From the NCBI RefSeq assembly GCF_029395475.1, contig NZ_CP113917.1:2108001-2172000 (forward strand): a DNA stretch of 64,000 nucleotides, given 5' to 3'. Positions 1 to 8,443 of the stretch are shown one piece after another (position 1 is the stretch's first letter; each line of letters begins with the position of its first letter). Source of the stretch: Bifidobacterium sp. ESL0775 (GTDB lineage Bacteria; Actinomycetota; Actinomycetes; Actinomycetales; Bifidobacteriaceae). The position numbers and the translations under genes were made by a program. Below the pieces are notes generated by a model. The model searched no databases. It was not told the DNA's origin and worked only from the letters and a program-made list of their open reading frames with translations.

Positions 1-442
1 CGCGGGCGACCGACATCATGGCCAAGGTGGCGATGAACGAAGGCAGCTTCAGATAGGCGTTGGCCAGACCCGAAAGGCCGCCGAAAACGGCGCCTGCGAT
101 CAGGCCGACGATGATGGTCAACCAGCCGGGCAGGCCCATGGAGGCGCCCGTGTAGGCCACCAGCATGCTGGACAGGGCCGCCACGGCGCCGACGGACAGA
201 TCGATGCCCGCGGCGACGATGACGAAGGTCTGCCCGAACGCCAGGATGGCGACGGTCGCGGCCTGGATGCCGACGTTCAGAAGGTTCGACGGCGTCAGGA
301 ACGCCGGTGTGGCGATCGCCAGGACAACGCACAGGATGATCAGGCCGATCAGAGCGCCGTTCCTGGCCGCGAAGCGCTTCACCACGTCCCAGGCGTGTGA
401 ACCGTTGCCTTTGGTCTTTTCTACAGTTTTGCTATCCGACAT
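1..442 (-). CDS. Sugar ABC transporter permease, RbsC-like (partial, C-terminus outside window)
   Basis: Inner-membrane permease of a CUT2-type (ribose/fructose/xylose class) importer. Only the first 147 codons lie in the window; the gene runs off the left edge. The visible part begins MSDSKTVEK, then has hydrophobic segments around GALIGLIILCVVLAIATP and the family-typical GQTFVIVAAGIDLSVGAVAAL, which is the strongest identifier. The ATG is one base beyond the stop of the upstream ATPase gene, so the two are surely co-transcribed and probably translationally coupled. The sugar cannot be told; bifidobacterial FruEKFG is one precedent. Confidence 0.85.
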   Translation of the reverse strand, partial: MSDSKTVEKTKGNGSHAWDVVKRFAARNGALIGLIILCVVLAIATPAFLTPSNLLNVGIQAATVAILAFGQTFVIVAAGIDLSVGAVAALSSMLVAYTGASMGLPGWLTIIVGLIAGAVFGGLSGLANAYLKLPSFIATLAMMSVAR

Positions 443-443
443 C

Positions 444-1964
444 TTACTTCTCCCTTTCATTACTAGCGGTTACCGGCTCTTCCTCATCCATGTGGGAGAC
501 GGCCAACGCCATGACCTTTTCCTGCGTCGCTTCGCTTGCGGGCATTTCACCACTGACCTTCCCGTTGCTCATCACGACGATTCGATCGGACATGCCGAGA
601 ATCTCCGGCAGATCCGAGGAAGCCATCAACACGGCACCACCTTGCTTGGTGATGGCGTTGATCAGCTCGTAGATCTCCACACGGGCGCCGACGTCGACGC
701 CACGGGTGGGCTCGTCGAGCAAGAGCACCTTGACATTGGCCATGGCCCACTTGCCGAAGACGATCTTCTGCTGGTTGCCGCCAGAGAGGTTGCCCACCGT
801 CTCGTCGATGTTGCTCATACGGATGTTGAGCTGTTCGGCCGTCTTCTTCTCGCGGCCAAGCTGACCCTTGAGGTCGGCGAAACCGAATTTCGAAGTCGGC
901 AGCATGGTCGGCAGGCCGAGGTTGTCGGCGACGGAGGCGCCGAGGATCAGCCCTTGGGCGCGGCGGTCCTCGGGGACCAGGCCGACACCGGCGGCGATCG
1001 CGGCCGAGATCGAATTCTTGGGCAGCGGCTTGCCGTCCACCTCAACGGATCCGGAATCGTAATTGTCGGCTCCGAAGATGGCCCTGATGGTCTCGGTGCG
1101 CCCCGCGCCGACCAGACCGGAGAAGCCTACGACCTCGCCGGCATGGACCTCGAACGAGACATCATCGATGACACCCTCACGGGTCAGGTTGCTGACTTTC
1201 AGCAGGGTCTTGCCGGGCTTGCCGGCGACGCGCGGGAACTGCTCCTCGATATTGCGTCCGACCATCAAGCGAACAAGCTCGGATTCAGGGGTGTCGGCCG
1301 GGACCGTGTCGATGTACTTGCCATCGCGCAAGACGGTCACGACATCGCCGACCTTGGTGACCTCGTCCAAATGATGGGAGATGAAGACCATGGCGACGCC
1401 CTTGGCCTTCAGATCGCCCATGATGTCGAAGAGCTGGTCGCATTCCTTGCGGGTCAGCGCGGCGGTGGGCTCGTCGAGGATAAGGACCGACGCGTTCTGC
1501 ATCAGCGCCTTGGCGATTTCCACCATCTGCTGCCTGGCGACGCCGAGCTCCTTCATGGGAGTGGCCACGTCCTCATCCAGGCCGATGAGCTTCAAAGCCG
1601 CTTCGGCTTTCGTCCTCATCGCCTTGTGATCGACGAAACCGCCCTTGAGCGGAAGGTCGCCCAGGAAAAGATTCTCCATGATCGACAACTCGGGAACAAG
1701 GTTCAGCTCCTGGTGGATCACCGCGATGCCCAGCTTGCGAGCGGCGTCGACATTGGGGATGACGACCTGCTTGCCGTCAATCTCAATGTGGCCCTCATCG
1801 GGCTGGTAGATGCCGCTCATCATCTTGATGACCGTGGATTTGCCAGCACCGTTCTCTCCAAGCAGCACATGCACTTTCCCGGGGTCGACCGTGATCGAGA
1901 CATTGTCGACGACTTTGGAGTTGCCGAATATCTTCGACACACCAACTAACGATAACTGTGTCAT
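444..1964 (-). CDS. Sugar ABC transporter ATP-binding protein, RbsA-type with two ABC domains
   Basis: Cytoplasmic ATPase of a CUT2 sugar importer, about 506 aa, the usual RbsA length. The first ABC domain has Walker A GENGAGKST near residues 36-44, the RbsA-style signature LGVARQQMVEIAKAL and Walker B VLILDEPTAAL. The second has the degenerate Walker A typical of this family (GLVGAGRTET), a canonical signature LSGGNQQK and Walker B VLLLDEPTRGVDVGAR. I start at the ATG encoding MTQLSLVG; a TTG ten codons upstream is also open but is less convincing. The order LacI, ATPase, permease suggests a regulated sugar operon. No binding protein lies between the regulator and the ATPase, so it must be downstream outside the window or elsewhere. 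Confidence 0.92.
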   Translation of the reverse strand: MTQLSLVGVSKIFGNSKVVDNVSITVDPGKVHVLLGENGAGKSTVIKMMSGIYQPDEGHIEIDGKQVVIPNVDAARKLGIAVIHQELNLVPELSIMENLFLGDLPLKGGFVDHKAMRTKAEAALKLIGLDEDVATPMKELGVARQQMVEIAKALMQNASVLILDEPTAALTRKECDQLFDIMGDLKAKGVAMVFISHHLDEVTKVGDVVTVLRDGKYIDTVPADTPESELVRLMVGRNIEEQFPRVAGKPGKTLLKVSNLTREGVIDDVSFEVHAGEVVGFSGLVGAGRTETIRAIFGADNYDSGSVEVDGKPLPKNSISAAIAAGVGLVPEDRRAQGLILGASVADNLGLPTMLPTSKFGFADLKGQLGREKKTAEQLNIRMSNIDETVGNLSGGNQQKIVFGKWAMANVKVLLLDEPTRGVDVGARVEIYELINAITKQGGAVLMASSDLPEILGMSDRIVVMSNGKVSGEMPASEATQEKVMALAVSHMDEEEPVTASNEREK

Positions 1965-2183
1965 GCCTTTCACTACTTTCTCTTCTGTATTCAATTACCC
2001 GAAGTTTTGCCTGTTTTAGGGTGTAGTAGGCCTAGGGATTTGGCCTTTGGCCTTGAAAAACAACCAAGCGTGCACGTGCGCACATCGCTGTTCGCGCTAC
2101 ACCTTTTTGATGGCTTGATTAGATCTGAGCTTGCTTATCCTCCTATGGATGTTCAGAAATGCCTGTCAGACGCCGATCATCGT

Positions 2184-3185
2184 CTACGCTGCGTTCCCCA
2201 CGGAGCCACGCGGCACATACACGGTTTTGATGTGCTGGGAGCTCACCTTGCGGTGATGCTCGACCATGTCGAGGAACAGCCGAGCCCCCTTATGGCCTAT
2301 CTCCTGGACCTGCTGGGAAATCACCGAAATCTGCGGCGTGGTGAGACGGAATAGCTCCAGGTCATCGAATGAGACCATGGACATCTCGTCGCCCAGCCTG
2401 ATCCCCTCGCTGATGATCATCGACATCGCACGTATCGCATCCGGCGAATACCCGAAGATAATCGCCTTGACGCCGGAACTATGCATACGCCGGATCACCG
2501 ACTCGCAGGAGGATTGCTCGAAACCGGTCGATTCCACAAAACAGTGTTCCTCGCCGAACATCTGCGAAGCCAGCTGGCGGAAAGCCAGTTCGCGTTCGCG
2601 CAACGACACCGAATCCAATATCGGCCCCGAGACGTAGCCGACCTTGTCGAACCCGCGACGATGGATGTCCTTCAGGGCATCCCTCATTCCGGGAACTGGA
2701 TCAGAGTCAACGACAGGGACCTCGGGGAATCCCTCCACAATACGATCGACGAACATCACCGGCAGTTTCCTGTCGATAAGCAGTCTCAACGCGTCGGAGG
2801 AATCACCTTGGGGAACGATGATCGCCCCATCGATATGCTGCGAAAGAATGTTGGTGAGGAAAGCGTCTTGCTTGGCAACGTTTTCCGATGAAGTACCGAT
2901 GAATGTGCAATAGCCGGCCTTGAGCAGAGTGTCCTGAACAGCATAGGCGAGATCCGCGAAGTAGCCGTTCCGGATATCCGGGACAAGCAGGCCGACCGTC
3001 CTTGTTTTCGAGGAACGCATCGCCTGGGCCCTGGAATCCGGGATATAGTTCAGATCCGCAACGGCCTGCTCAACCGCTTTCTTGGTCTTTGCGGAAATCC
3101 GCCCGGTTCCGTTCAACGCGCGGGAAACGGTCGAAACCGAAATGCCGGCGCGTTTCGCGACATCGCGTATGGTCACGTATGCCAT
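2184..3185 (-). CDS. LacI-family transcriptional regulator
   Basis: DNA-binding sugar-responsive repressor, about 333 aa, full family length. The N-terminus carries the LacI helix-turn-helix and hinge helix (VTIRDVAKRAGISVSTVSRA, then IPDSRAQAMRSSKTRTVGLLVPD), followed by a periplasmic-binding-like effector domain. The ATG at 3185 has AGGAGG five bases upstream, preferred over an in-frame GTG two codons earlier. It precedes the RbsA-like and RbsC-like genes on the same strand with a 219-base gap, so it probably regulates them and itself. Candidate operators lie about 240-300 bases upstream of its start. The effector is not identifiable. Confidence 0.93.
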   Translation of the reverse strand: MAYVTIRDVAKRAGISVSTVSRALNGTGRISAKTKKAVEQAVADLNYIPDSRAQAMRSSKTRTVGLLVPDIRNGYFADLAYAVQDTLLKAGYCTFIGTSSENVAKQDAFLTNILSQHIDGAIIVPQGDSSDALRLLIDRKLPVMFVDRIVEGFPEVPVVDSDPVPGMRDALKDIHRRGFDKVGYVSGPILDSVSLRERELAFRQLASQMFGEEHCFVESTGFEQSSCESVIRRMHSSGVKAIIFGYSPDAIRAMSMIISEGIRLGDEMSMVSFDDLELFRLTTPQISVISQQVQEIGHKGARLFLDMVEHHRKVSSQHIKTVYVPRGSVGNAA

Positions 3186-3421
3186 CAACACCTCCTCTCT
3201 TTATGAAAATACCATTACCAGCACGCCAACCAAACTTGGCAGACGCCTTTATTTCCAACAGCCGACACGCATTGAACTTCTATGCTTAGTGTGTCAGATT
3301 GATTTGCTCCTCACCTTCCACAGAATCGAACTTCTTTGTCTTTTCGCGTAAGCGAATCCACGAAAATCTTTGGTAACTCAACTCGATTGTCTTCGCTGAA
3401 CAATCTCCTTGTTTACTTGTA

Positions 3422-3481
3422 GTAACGTTCCCGCTATCAGGGTGACTTTTCTTGCCATCCTTTGCGGTAACGTTACCGCAA
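3422..3481. promoter_or_regulatory. Two LacI-type operator candidates in the 3186-3599 gap
   Basis: The 414-base gap before the LacI gene holds a perfect 20-bp palindrome at 3462-3481, TTGCGGTAACGTTACCGCAA. A second, less perfect GTAACGTTCC core lies at 3422-3431. The two AACGTT centres are 45 bp apart, about four helical turns, which fits a dimer-of-dimers LacI-family protein. The central CG step inside a GTAACGTTAC dyad is typical of LacI-family sites. The adjacent LacI protein is the obvious candidate, but that is inference. Nothing else recognisable lies in this gap. Confidence 0.55.
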
Positions 3482-3599
3482 TGATATATCCACTTTGAAT
3501 AAAAAATCAAGTCACCAACGGGCGTGTCGCATGAAACGCAGAAATCTTCACAGATCTGGGTGCCGGGAAAACGGGTGGCCAACACCACGTGCTCTATCT

Positions 3600-4169
3600 T
3601 TACCGCGAAAGGTAGGGGTTGCCGGCGATGATGAAGCGGCGCGGGCGATCCTTGGCCTTGGTGATGCCGATGCGTTCGGTGGCTTCGATGCGCTCTGCAG
3701 GGCGCAACGCGCCAGTTTTGAGGCTCAGCGGAGGCTTGCGCAGGTCGTGGCCATAGAGGTCCATGGTGATGCCGAGCGACCTGCAGAGCTTGCCCGGGCC
3801 GTTGAGACAGTCCTTGACATGGCGGCCATCACGGCGCCGCTCGATGACCTCGGCCGTCCTGGCGTCCATCGGCTCGGCGGCACGGATGAGCGCGCCCGCG
3901 CCGAAACCCTCCTCGAACGCGGTGACGTTCATGCACAGGTTCGTGCCGTAGATCAGGTAGATATAGGCATGGCCGGACGGGCCGAACATCGCGCGGGTGC
4001 GCTCGCTTTTGCCGTGGAAGGCGTGGCTGGCCGGATCGAGCTGGTCGTAGGCCTCGGTCTCCACGATGCGCACGGTCAGGGTCTCGCCGTCGAGTTCGCG
4101 CGTCAAAATGCAGCCAAGCAGGCCTTTAGCCACGGTTTCAGCGTCTTCATCCAAGAAATCAGGAAACAT
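3600..4169 (-). CDS. DNA-3-methyladenine glycosylase (AAG/MPG family)
   Basis: Base-excision repair enzyme that removes 3-methyladenine and other alkylated purines from DNA. The 189-aa protein is normal length for the bacterial AAG/MPG family. The active-site block is intact: VRIVETEAY supplies the catalytic Glu, followed by the DNA-intercalation and base-pocket motif [20 protein letters not shown]. It sits 66 bases downstream of the PMK-isomerase fusion on the same strand and may share its transcript. No frameshift or truncation is seen. Confidence 0.93.
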   Translation of the reverse strand: MFPDFLDEDAETVAKGLLGCILTRELDGETLTVRIVETEAYDQLDPASHAFHGKSERTRAMFGPSGHAYIYLIYGTNLCMNVTAFEEGFGAGALIRAAEPMDARTAEVIERRRDGRHVKDCLNGPGKLCRSLGITMDLYGHDLRKPPLSLKTGALRPAERIEATERIGITKAKDRPRRFIIAGNPYLSR

Positions 4170-4235
4170 GATTCCATTGAAGCCCGCACACTGGATTTAT
4201 ACAAAAGCGTGTCGAATGCATAAAATGTACCGCAA

Positions 4236-6857
4236 TCAGCGCGAACGATGCGTGAGCGCCGGCAAATCGACACCCAGCAATCGGGCTTCCTCGGCAGTCT
4301 TGCCGGTGACAAGCAGGTCTGCGCGACGCAAGCCGGCGACGGTTCTCGCGCCAAGAAGCGCCATCAGCGAGCACACCTGGCTCTTCCAGCTGTTGATTTC
4401 GGCAATCAGGCCGTCTTCGCCGGATGCATTCAACACCTGCAGGAAATGGCCGGAAACGCCGACGGCCCGCGCCCCCAAAGCGAGAGCTTTCACCACATCG
4501 AGTGGGTTGCGTACGCCGCCAGAAGCAAGCACGGCAACGCCAGTCACGTCGGAATGATCCTGCGTGTTTTCAACGGCGCTCTTATCATTCACAGTCGAAC
4601 CTGAACCCGCAACGCCACGCCGCTTGGCGTCATTGACACCATTGATATTCAAGCCAGCACCAGCCACGCCAAACCGTGCAGCACCATTGACGTCATCTGC
4701 GGAATCTGAAGAAAGTTCATAAGAACCATAGTCATTCGTTGTATTGCACTTATCTGGTAGCAATGCCAGCAGGCACAACGGCGTGGATTGGCCCCAACCC
4801 GCCATGTAGGCGTATTCGTGACCGGCACGCCGCGCGTTTTCGATGCGCGCGAAATCCGTGCCGCCCCGGCCGCTGACGTCGACCGTGCGCACGCCCAGTT
4901 CCGCCAGTTGGCGCACGGTTCGGGCGCTCATGCCGAAGCCGACCTCCTTGACCATCACCGGCACCGGCGAGGCCTTGACGATCTCGGCGATGCGGCGCGG
5001 CCAGGAGTCGAAATCGCGCACGCCTTCCGGCATGACGAGCTCCTGCGCGGCGTTGATATGGATCTGCAGAGCGTTGGCACCAATCATCTCGACGGCGTGC
5101 ACGGCCTGCTGCGCAGTGACCGTCGCCCCGACGTTGGCGAAGACAAAACCGGACGGATCGTGCTCGCGGATCGTGGTGAAGGTTGGCTCCAGCTTGGGGT
5201 CGCGGATGGCCGCGTGCTGCGAGCCGGAGGCCATCGCCAATCCGGTCGCGGCGGCGACGCGCGCGAACGAGGTGTTGATCGCCGCGGTTTTGGCCGAACC
5301 ACCGGTCATCGCGTTGATATAGAACGGCACATCCCATTTCGCGCCGCAAACCTGCGTGCCCATATCCACGTCGGCAACATCAATACTGCCCAAGCTGTGG
5401 TGGATGAACGCGATATCGTCAAATGCATTACGTTGCGCGTCCGCGTGCTCGGCCAGTGCGAGGCGCACATGGTCGTCCTTGCGGTTCGAACTCGGCACAA
5501 ACTCTTGCGATTGCGGGTCAGCCGCATGGCCTGCTGCGACATTCGAAGCCGACAGATCCAACGTTGCCGGACCATTGACACCTGCGATACCAATACCAGC
5601 GAGCTCACCGTGGCCAGCCTGTTCAGAAAAATTTCCTTTGGCGCGCACGCTTCCGGCAATTCCAGCCGGCATATCGCCTGTGGTGCCACCGGCCCAATCC
5701 GCGATCTCAATCTGCGGGGCGTGCACCGACAGATCCAACGGCACGATGCCCTTCTCCTGCCAGCCGCGCGTGATGGCAGCCTCGTCAGCGCCTGGCCCGG
5801 CAATCGCGATGCCGCAGTCGCCGCCACCCGCACCCGAGCTTTTCGCCGCCGCACCATGGCGTTCGGCCACCTCGACCAAATCGCGCAGGGCCGGGGTCTC
5901 GATGACCACGCCGGTAAATGAGGAAAGGCCCTGCAACAGCTTACGGGCCTGCCGCACATGGGCGATGACGGCCTGCTCGTCGCCGCTAACCAACGCACCA
6001 GCCAGCGCGTCGACGCAGGCGTCGCTGCCGGCGAGGAAGTCCTGGTACATCCGCTCGTGCTCGGCGGCGCTTTGCTGCTGGACATGGCCGACCAGCGAAG
6101 GCGTGGAGGCGGGACTGCCGGTCCAGCCGACCATCAGGCGAAGGCCGCTGCCGGCCTCGAACGCGCGGAGCCGCGCGATGCTCAACCCCGGCCACGGCAT
6201 GTCGATCAGCTCACTCAACGCCGTGTCCTGCAAGCGGTTGGTGACCCACTGCCGGTCGACCGCGGTGAAACGGATGCATCCTCCGAACAGGCTGGCCGCC
6301 AGGTCGCCGCCGGAACCGACCTTCTGGGCCCTGCTGGCCGCGACGAACGCGAGTTTGTATTGCTGCATCGGCTCGAGCTCAAGCCCATAGAACGCGGTGA
6401 GCGCCTTCATCATGGCCACCGTCACCGCAGCGGACGAACCCAGGCCGTACTTGCGACCGGAAGCGTCGTCCAGCTCGCTTTCGATGTTGACGTCGTAAAT
6501 CTTGAGGGCCTTGCCCTGCTGCCCAGCCAATTCCTCGATGGCATGGATCACGGAGAGCACGAACGCCGCTCCCGGCTGCTCCAAGTCCGGAACCGCACGT
6601 CCCGCGCGACGCCGCCATGTCACCGAAGCCTCGGGATGGCCCGCGGAATGGATACGCCCGACCGGGTCCACGCCAAAGGGCTGCGGCTGTGAGGAAGAAG
6701 TGTCATGCTCGGTGATGCGCGCTGTAAGCAGGCGGTTGACGGCGATCAGGATCGCGGGATGGCCGTGCTCGACCACGGCGTATTCGCCGGCGATGTAGAG
6801 TTTGCCAGGCGCCGAGGCTACGCTGCTGTTCGGTTCCTGGGCTCCCCTACCGCTCAT
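4236..6857 (-). CDS. Phosphomevalonate kinase fused to type II isopentenyl-diphosphate isomerase
   Basis: A single 873-aa frame carries two mevalonate-pathway enzymes. Residues about 15-385 form a GHMP kinase of the phosphomevalonate kinase type: SAPGKLYIAGEYAVVEHG, GLGSSAA at 138-144, and SSGAGGGDCGI at 340-350. Residues about 458-873 form an FMN-dependent type II IPP isomerase: MTGGS at 517-521, ASGSQ, a QE pair in HINAAQELVMPEG, VKEVGFGMS and DVSGRGGTDFARIE. A roughly 70-residue low-complexity linker joins them. A second roughly 73-residue Asn/Gly/Asp-rich insert (about 700-772) interrupts the isomerase barrel before VLASGGVRNPLDVVKA. The start ATG has AAGGAA/GGAAG upstream; the frame stays open 70 more codons without a better start. 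Mevalonate kinase and decarboxylase are not in the window. Confidence 0.9.
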   Translation of the reverse strand: MSGRGAQEPNSSVASAPGKLYIAGEYAVVEHGHPAILIAVNRLLTARITEHDTSSSQPQPFGVDPVGRIHSAGHPEASVTWRRRAGRAVPDLEQPGAAFVLSVIHAIEELAGQQGKALKIYDVNIESELDDASGRKYGLGSSAAVTVAMMKALTAFYGLELEPMQQYKLAFVAASRAQKVGSGGDLAASLFGGCIRFTAVDRQWVTNRLQDTALSELIDMPWPGLSIARLRAFEAGSGLRLMVGWTGSPASTPSLVGHVQQQSAAEHERMYQDFLAGSDACVDALAGALVSGDEQAVIAHVRQARKLLQGLSSFTGVVIETPALRDLVEVAERHGAAAKSSGAGGGDCGIAIAGPGADEAAITRGWQEKGIVPLDLSVHAPQIEIADWAGGTTGDMPAGIAGSVRAKGNFSEQAGHGELAGIGIAGVNGPATLDLSASNVAAGHAADPQSQEFVPSSNRKDDHVRLALAEHADAQRNAFDDIAFIHHSLGSIDVADVDMGTQVCGAKWDVPFYINAMTGGSAKTAAINTSFARVAAATGLAMASGSQHAAIRDPKLEPTFTTIREHDPSGFVFANVGATVTAQQAVHAVEMIGANALQIHINAAQELVMPEGVRDFDSWPRRIAEIVKASPVPVMVKEVGFGMSARTVRQLAELGVRTVDVSGRGGTDFARIENARRAGHEYAYMAGWGQSTPLCLLALLPDKCNTTNDYGSYELSSDSADDVNGAARFGVAGAGLNINGVNDAKRRGVAGSGSTVNDKSAVENTQDHSDVTGVAVLASGGVRNPLDVVKALALGARAVGVSGHFLQVLNASGEDGLIAEINSWKSQVCSLMALLGARTVAGLRRADLLVTGKTAEEARLLGVDLPALTHRSR

Positions 6858-7300
6858 GTTCTTCCGTTCCTTCCCTCGCGTTCGCGGCCGTGTGTGCGCT
6901 GCGAATCGCCTCGCTGTCTTCCGGGCATCACCAAACGATGCCGCCGAGGCCGCGCGACGCACCTGCGGTGTCATCATTTCTAAATGTACGCACAACCGGC
7001 GCGCGGCGGAACGTCCAAGGCACACTCTGCACCAAATACCCCGATAATCTGCGCAGCACTGCCACATTACGCGTTTTTAGTCGAGCGGAAAGCGACGTCT
7101 CCCACAAAAGCGTGAATCACGAAACCAGATTGGCGGACATGGGAAAACGCTGCAAATTTCTCGGTATTTGAGGTCATCGTATATCGTAATACAAACTTGT
7201 CATACACAATAAACCGCTTTATGGGCATATCGACAAGACAAATCGAACCGCACGATAAGATAAGGAACACGTGCAGATTCACACCAACAAAGGAGCTATT
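6858..7300. other. Divergent intergenic region between PMK-isomerase and the tautomerase
   Basis: This 443-base gap must hold the promoters of both flanking divergent genes. On the plus strand a weak pair TTGAGG / TACAAA with a 16-bp spacer occurs near 7168-7195, just upstream of the tautomerase leader. I see no strong hairpin, repeat or additional gene. The frame of the minus-strand fusion gene stays open back to 7067, but codons there give no recognisable protein. Confidence 0.3.
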
Positions 7301-7654
7301 ATGCCAGTCATCCATACCCACGTTTCCGTTTCCACCACCCCCGAGCAGCGCGAGGCCCTGAAAGCCGCGTACGGCAAGGCCATCACCGCCGTCCCCGGCA
7401 AGACCGAGAGCTGGCTGATGTGCCCGTTCGAGGACAACATGCCGATTTACTTCGGCGGCACTGATGACAAGCCCGCCGCCTACGTCGAGGTCAACGTCAT
7501 GGGCGCCCCCGGCAGCGTCGACCGCTCCGTTTGGGAATCGATGTCGAAGCAGATCATGACCGCGCTCCACGACCAGCTCGGCGTGCCCGAGGACCGCACC
7601 TACATTCGCTATACGGCCACGGGCGACTGGGGCTGGAACGGCGGCAATTTCTGA
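7301..7654 (+). CDS. MIF-like / phenylpyruvate tautomerase family protein
   Basis: Small cytoplasmic protein of the tautomerase superfamily, MIF branch, 117 aa. After removal of Met the first residue is Pro (MPVIHTHVSVS), the catalytic base of this superfamily. The family pattern CPFEDNMPIYFGGTDDKPAAYVEV and a C-terminal GDWGWNGG segment support it. AAAGGAGC lies just upstream of the ATG and fixes the start; ten upstream in-frame codons are ignored. The natural substrate of bacterial MIF-like proteins is generally uncertain. It ends one base short of the convergent membrane-protein gene, with no evident terminator between them. Confidence 0.85.
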   Translation: MPVIHTHVSVSTTPEQREALKAAYGKAITAVPGKTESWLMCPFEDNMPIYFGGTDDKPAAYVEVNVMGAPGSVDRSVWESMSKQIMTALHDQLGVPEDRTYIRYTATGDWGWNGGNF

Positions 7655-7655
7655 T

Positions 7656-8435
7656 TCATCTGAATTTCAGATAGCGCACGAAGGCGCGCGGGTGGTCCTT
7701 GCCGTTTTTGACATTGCTGAAGCCGAACAGCGCATGGTCGGGCAGGCCCGCGGCCTTCCACGTCTGGGAGCGGGAGAGGTCGAAGCCGATGGCGCTTTTC
7801 GCGCTGGCGGCGGTTCTGCCTTGCGCGTCGACCAGAACCCCCAGATCCAAGTATTTCTTAAGCTCCGAGCCGGTGAGCACTTCCTCGGGCTTGTTGACAA
7901 GGCCGCGCTTATAGAGGGTCGCCAGCGTTTTTTGATCCGAGACCATGGCGTTGATCTGGCCGGCGGAGACCTGGGTCATGACCTTCGGTGAATCATCGGT
8001 GTAGCTGTTTTTGCCGATGGTCAGGTCGCTGCCGAAATCGACCAGACGCGAGTCCTTGATGCCATCGTATTTGACGAACCCGTCCTTCAACTCGCTGATT
8101 TGCGCTGAATCGCGGTGCATGTTCACCGCCTCCAGCGTGAACACCGGCGTGGGTGGCTTGGTCAGATAAGTGACCGCCAGCGAAACCACGATGGCGATGG
8201 CCACGACGACCAGCACCGTGCCCAAAAGGAAATTCTGGACGAAGAACGACCACTTCTCGTCGGCCGGCAGCTGGCGGAACGTCGTCCATTTGGATTGCCT
8301 GACATAGACGTTGTCTTTCGCCAACCCCGAAATGGCGGCACGCTGGTCGTCGTCCAGCGACTTGTCATCCCCGACTTGCCCTAGTGGCGTTTCGCCTTTG
8401 GCATCGCTATCGAAACCCTCGTCGTTTCCAGCCAT
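7656..8435 (-). CDS. Single-pass membrane protein of unknown function
   Basis: I do not recognise this 259-aa protein. It has an acidic cytoplasmic N-terminus of about 75 residues (MAGNDEGFDSDAKGE), one strong transmembrane helix (NFLLGTVLVVVAIAIVVSLA, about residues 75-100), and a roughly 160-residue outer domain with no Cys pair or catalytic motif. The outer domain starts PTPVFTLEAVNMHRDSAQ. It lacks a signal peptide and lipobox. The ATG lies 8 bases after the stop of the formate--THF ligase gene, so the two probably share a transcript, but a functional link is not evident. Confidence 0.7.
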   Translation of the reverse strand: MAGNDEGFDSDAKGETPLGQVGDDKSLDDDQRAAISGLAKDNVYVRQSKWTTFRQLPADEKWSFFVQNFLLGTVLVVVAIAIVVSLAVTYLTKPPTPVFTLEAVNMHRDSAQISELKDGFVKYDGIKDSRLVDFGSDLTIGKNSYTDDSPKVMTQVSAGQINAMVSDQKTLATLYKRGLVNKPEEVLTGSELKKYLDLGVLVDAQGRTAASAKSAIGFDLSRSQTWKAAGLPDHALFGFSNVKNGKDHPRAFVRYLKFR

Positions 8436-8443
8436 ACAGCGCT

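Noticed and set aside
165..1949. Very long open frame on the plus strand opposite the RbsA-type ATPase
   Set aside because: It is the antisense shadow of a well-identified gene in GC-rich DNA; its peptide has no domain and no ribosome site.
6858..7067. N-terminal extension of the PMK-isomerase fusion
   Set aside because: The frame is open, but the kinase domain starts normally after the inner ATG, which has a ribosome site.
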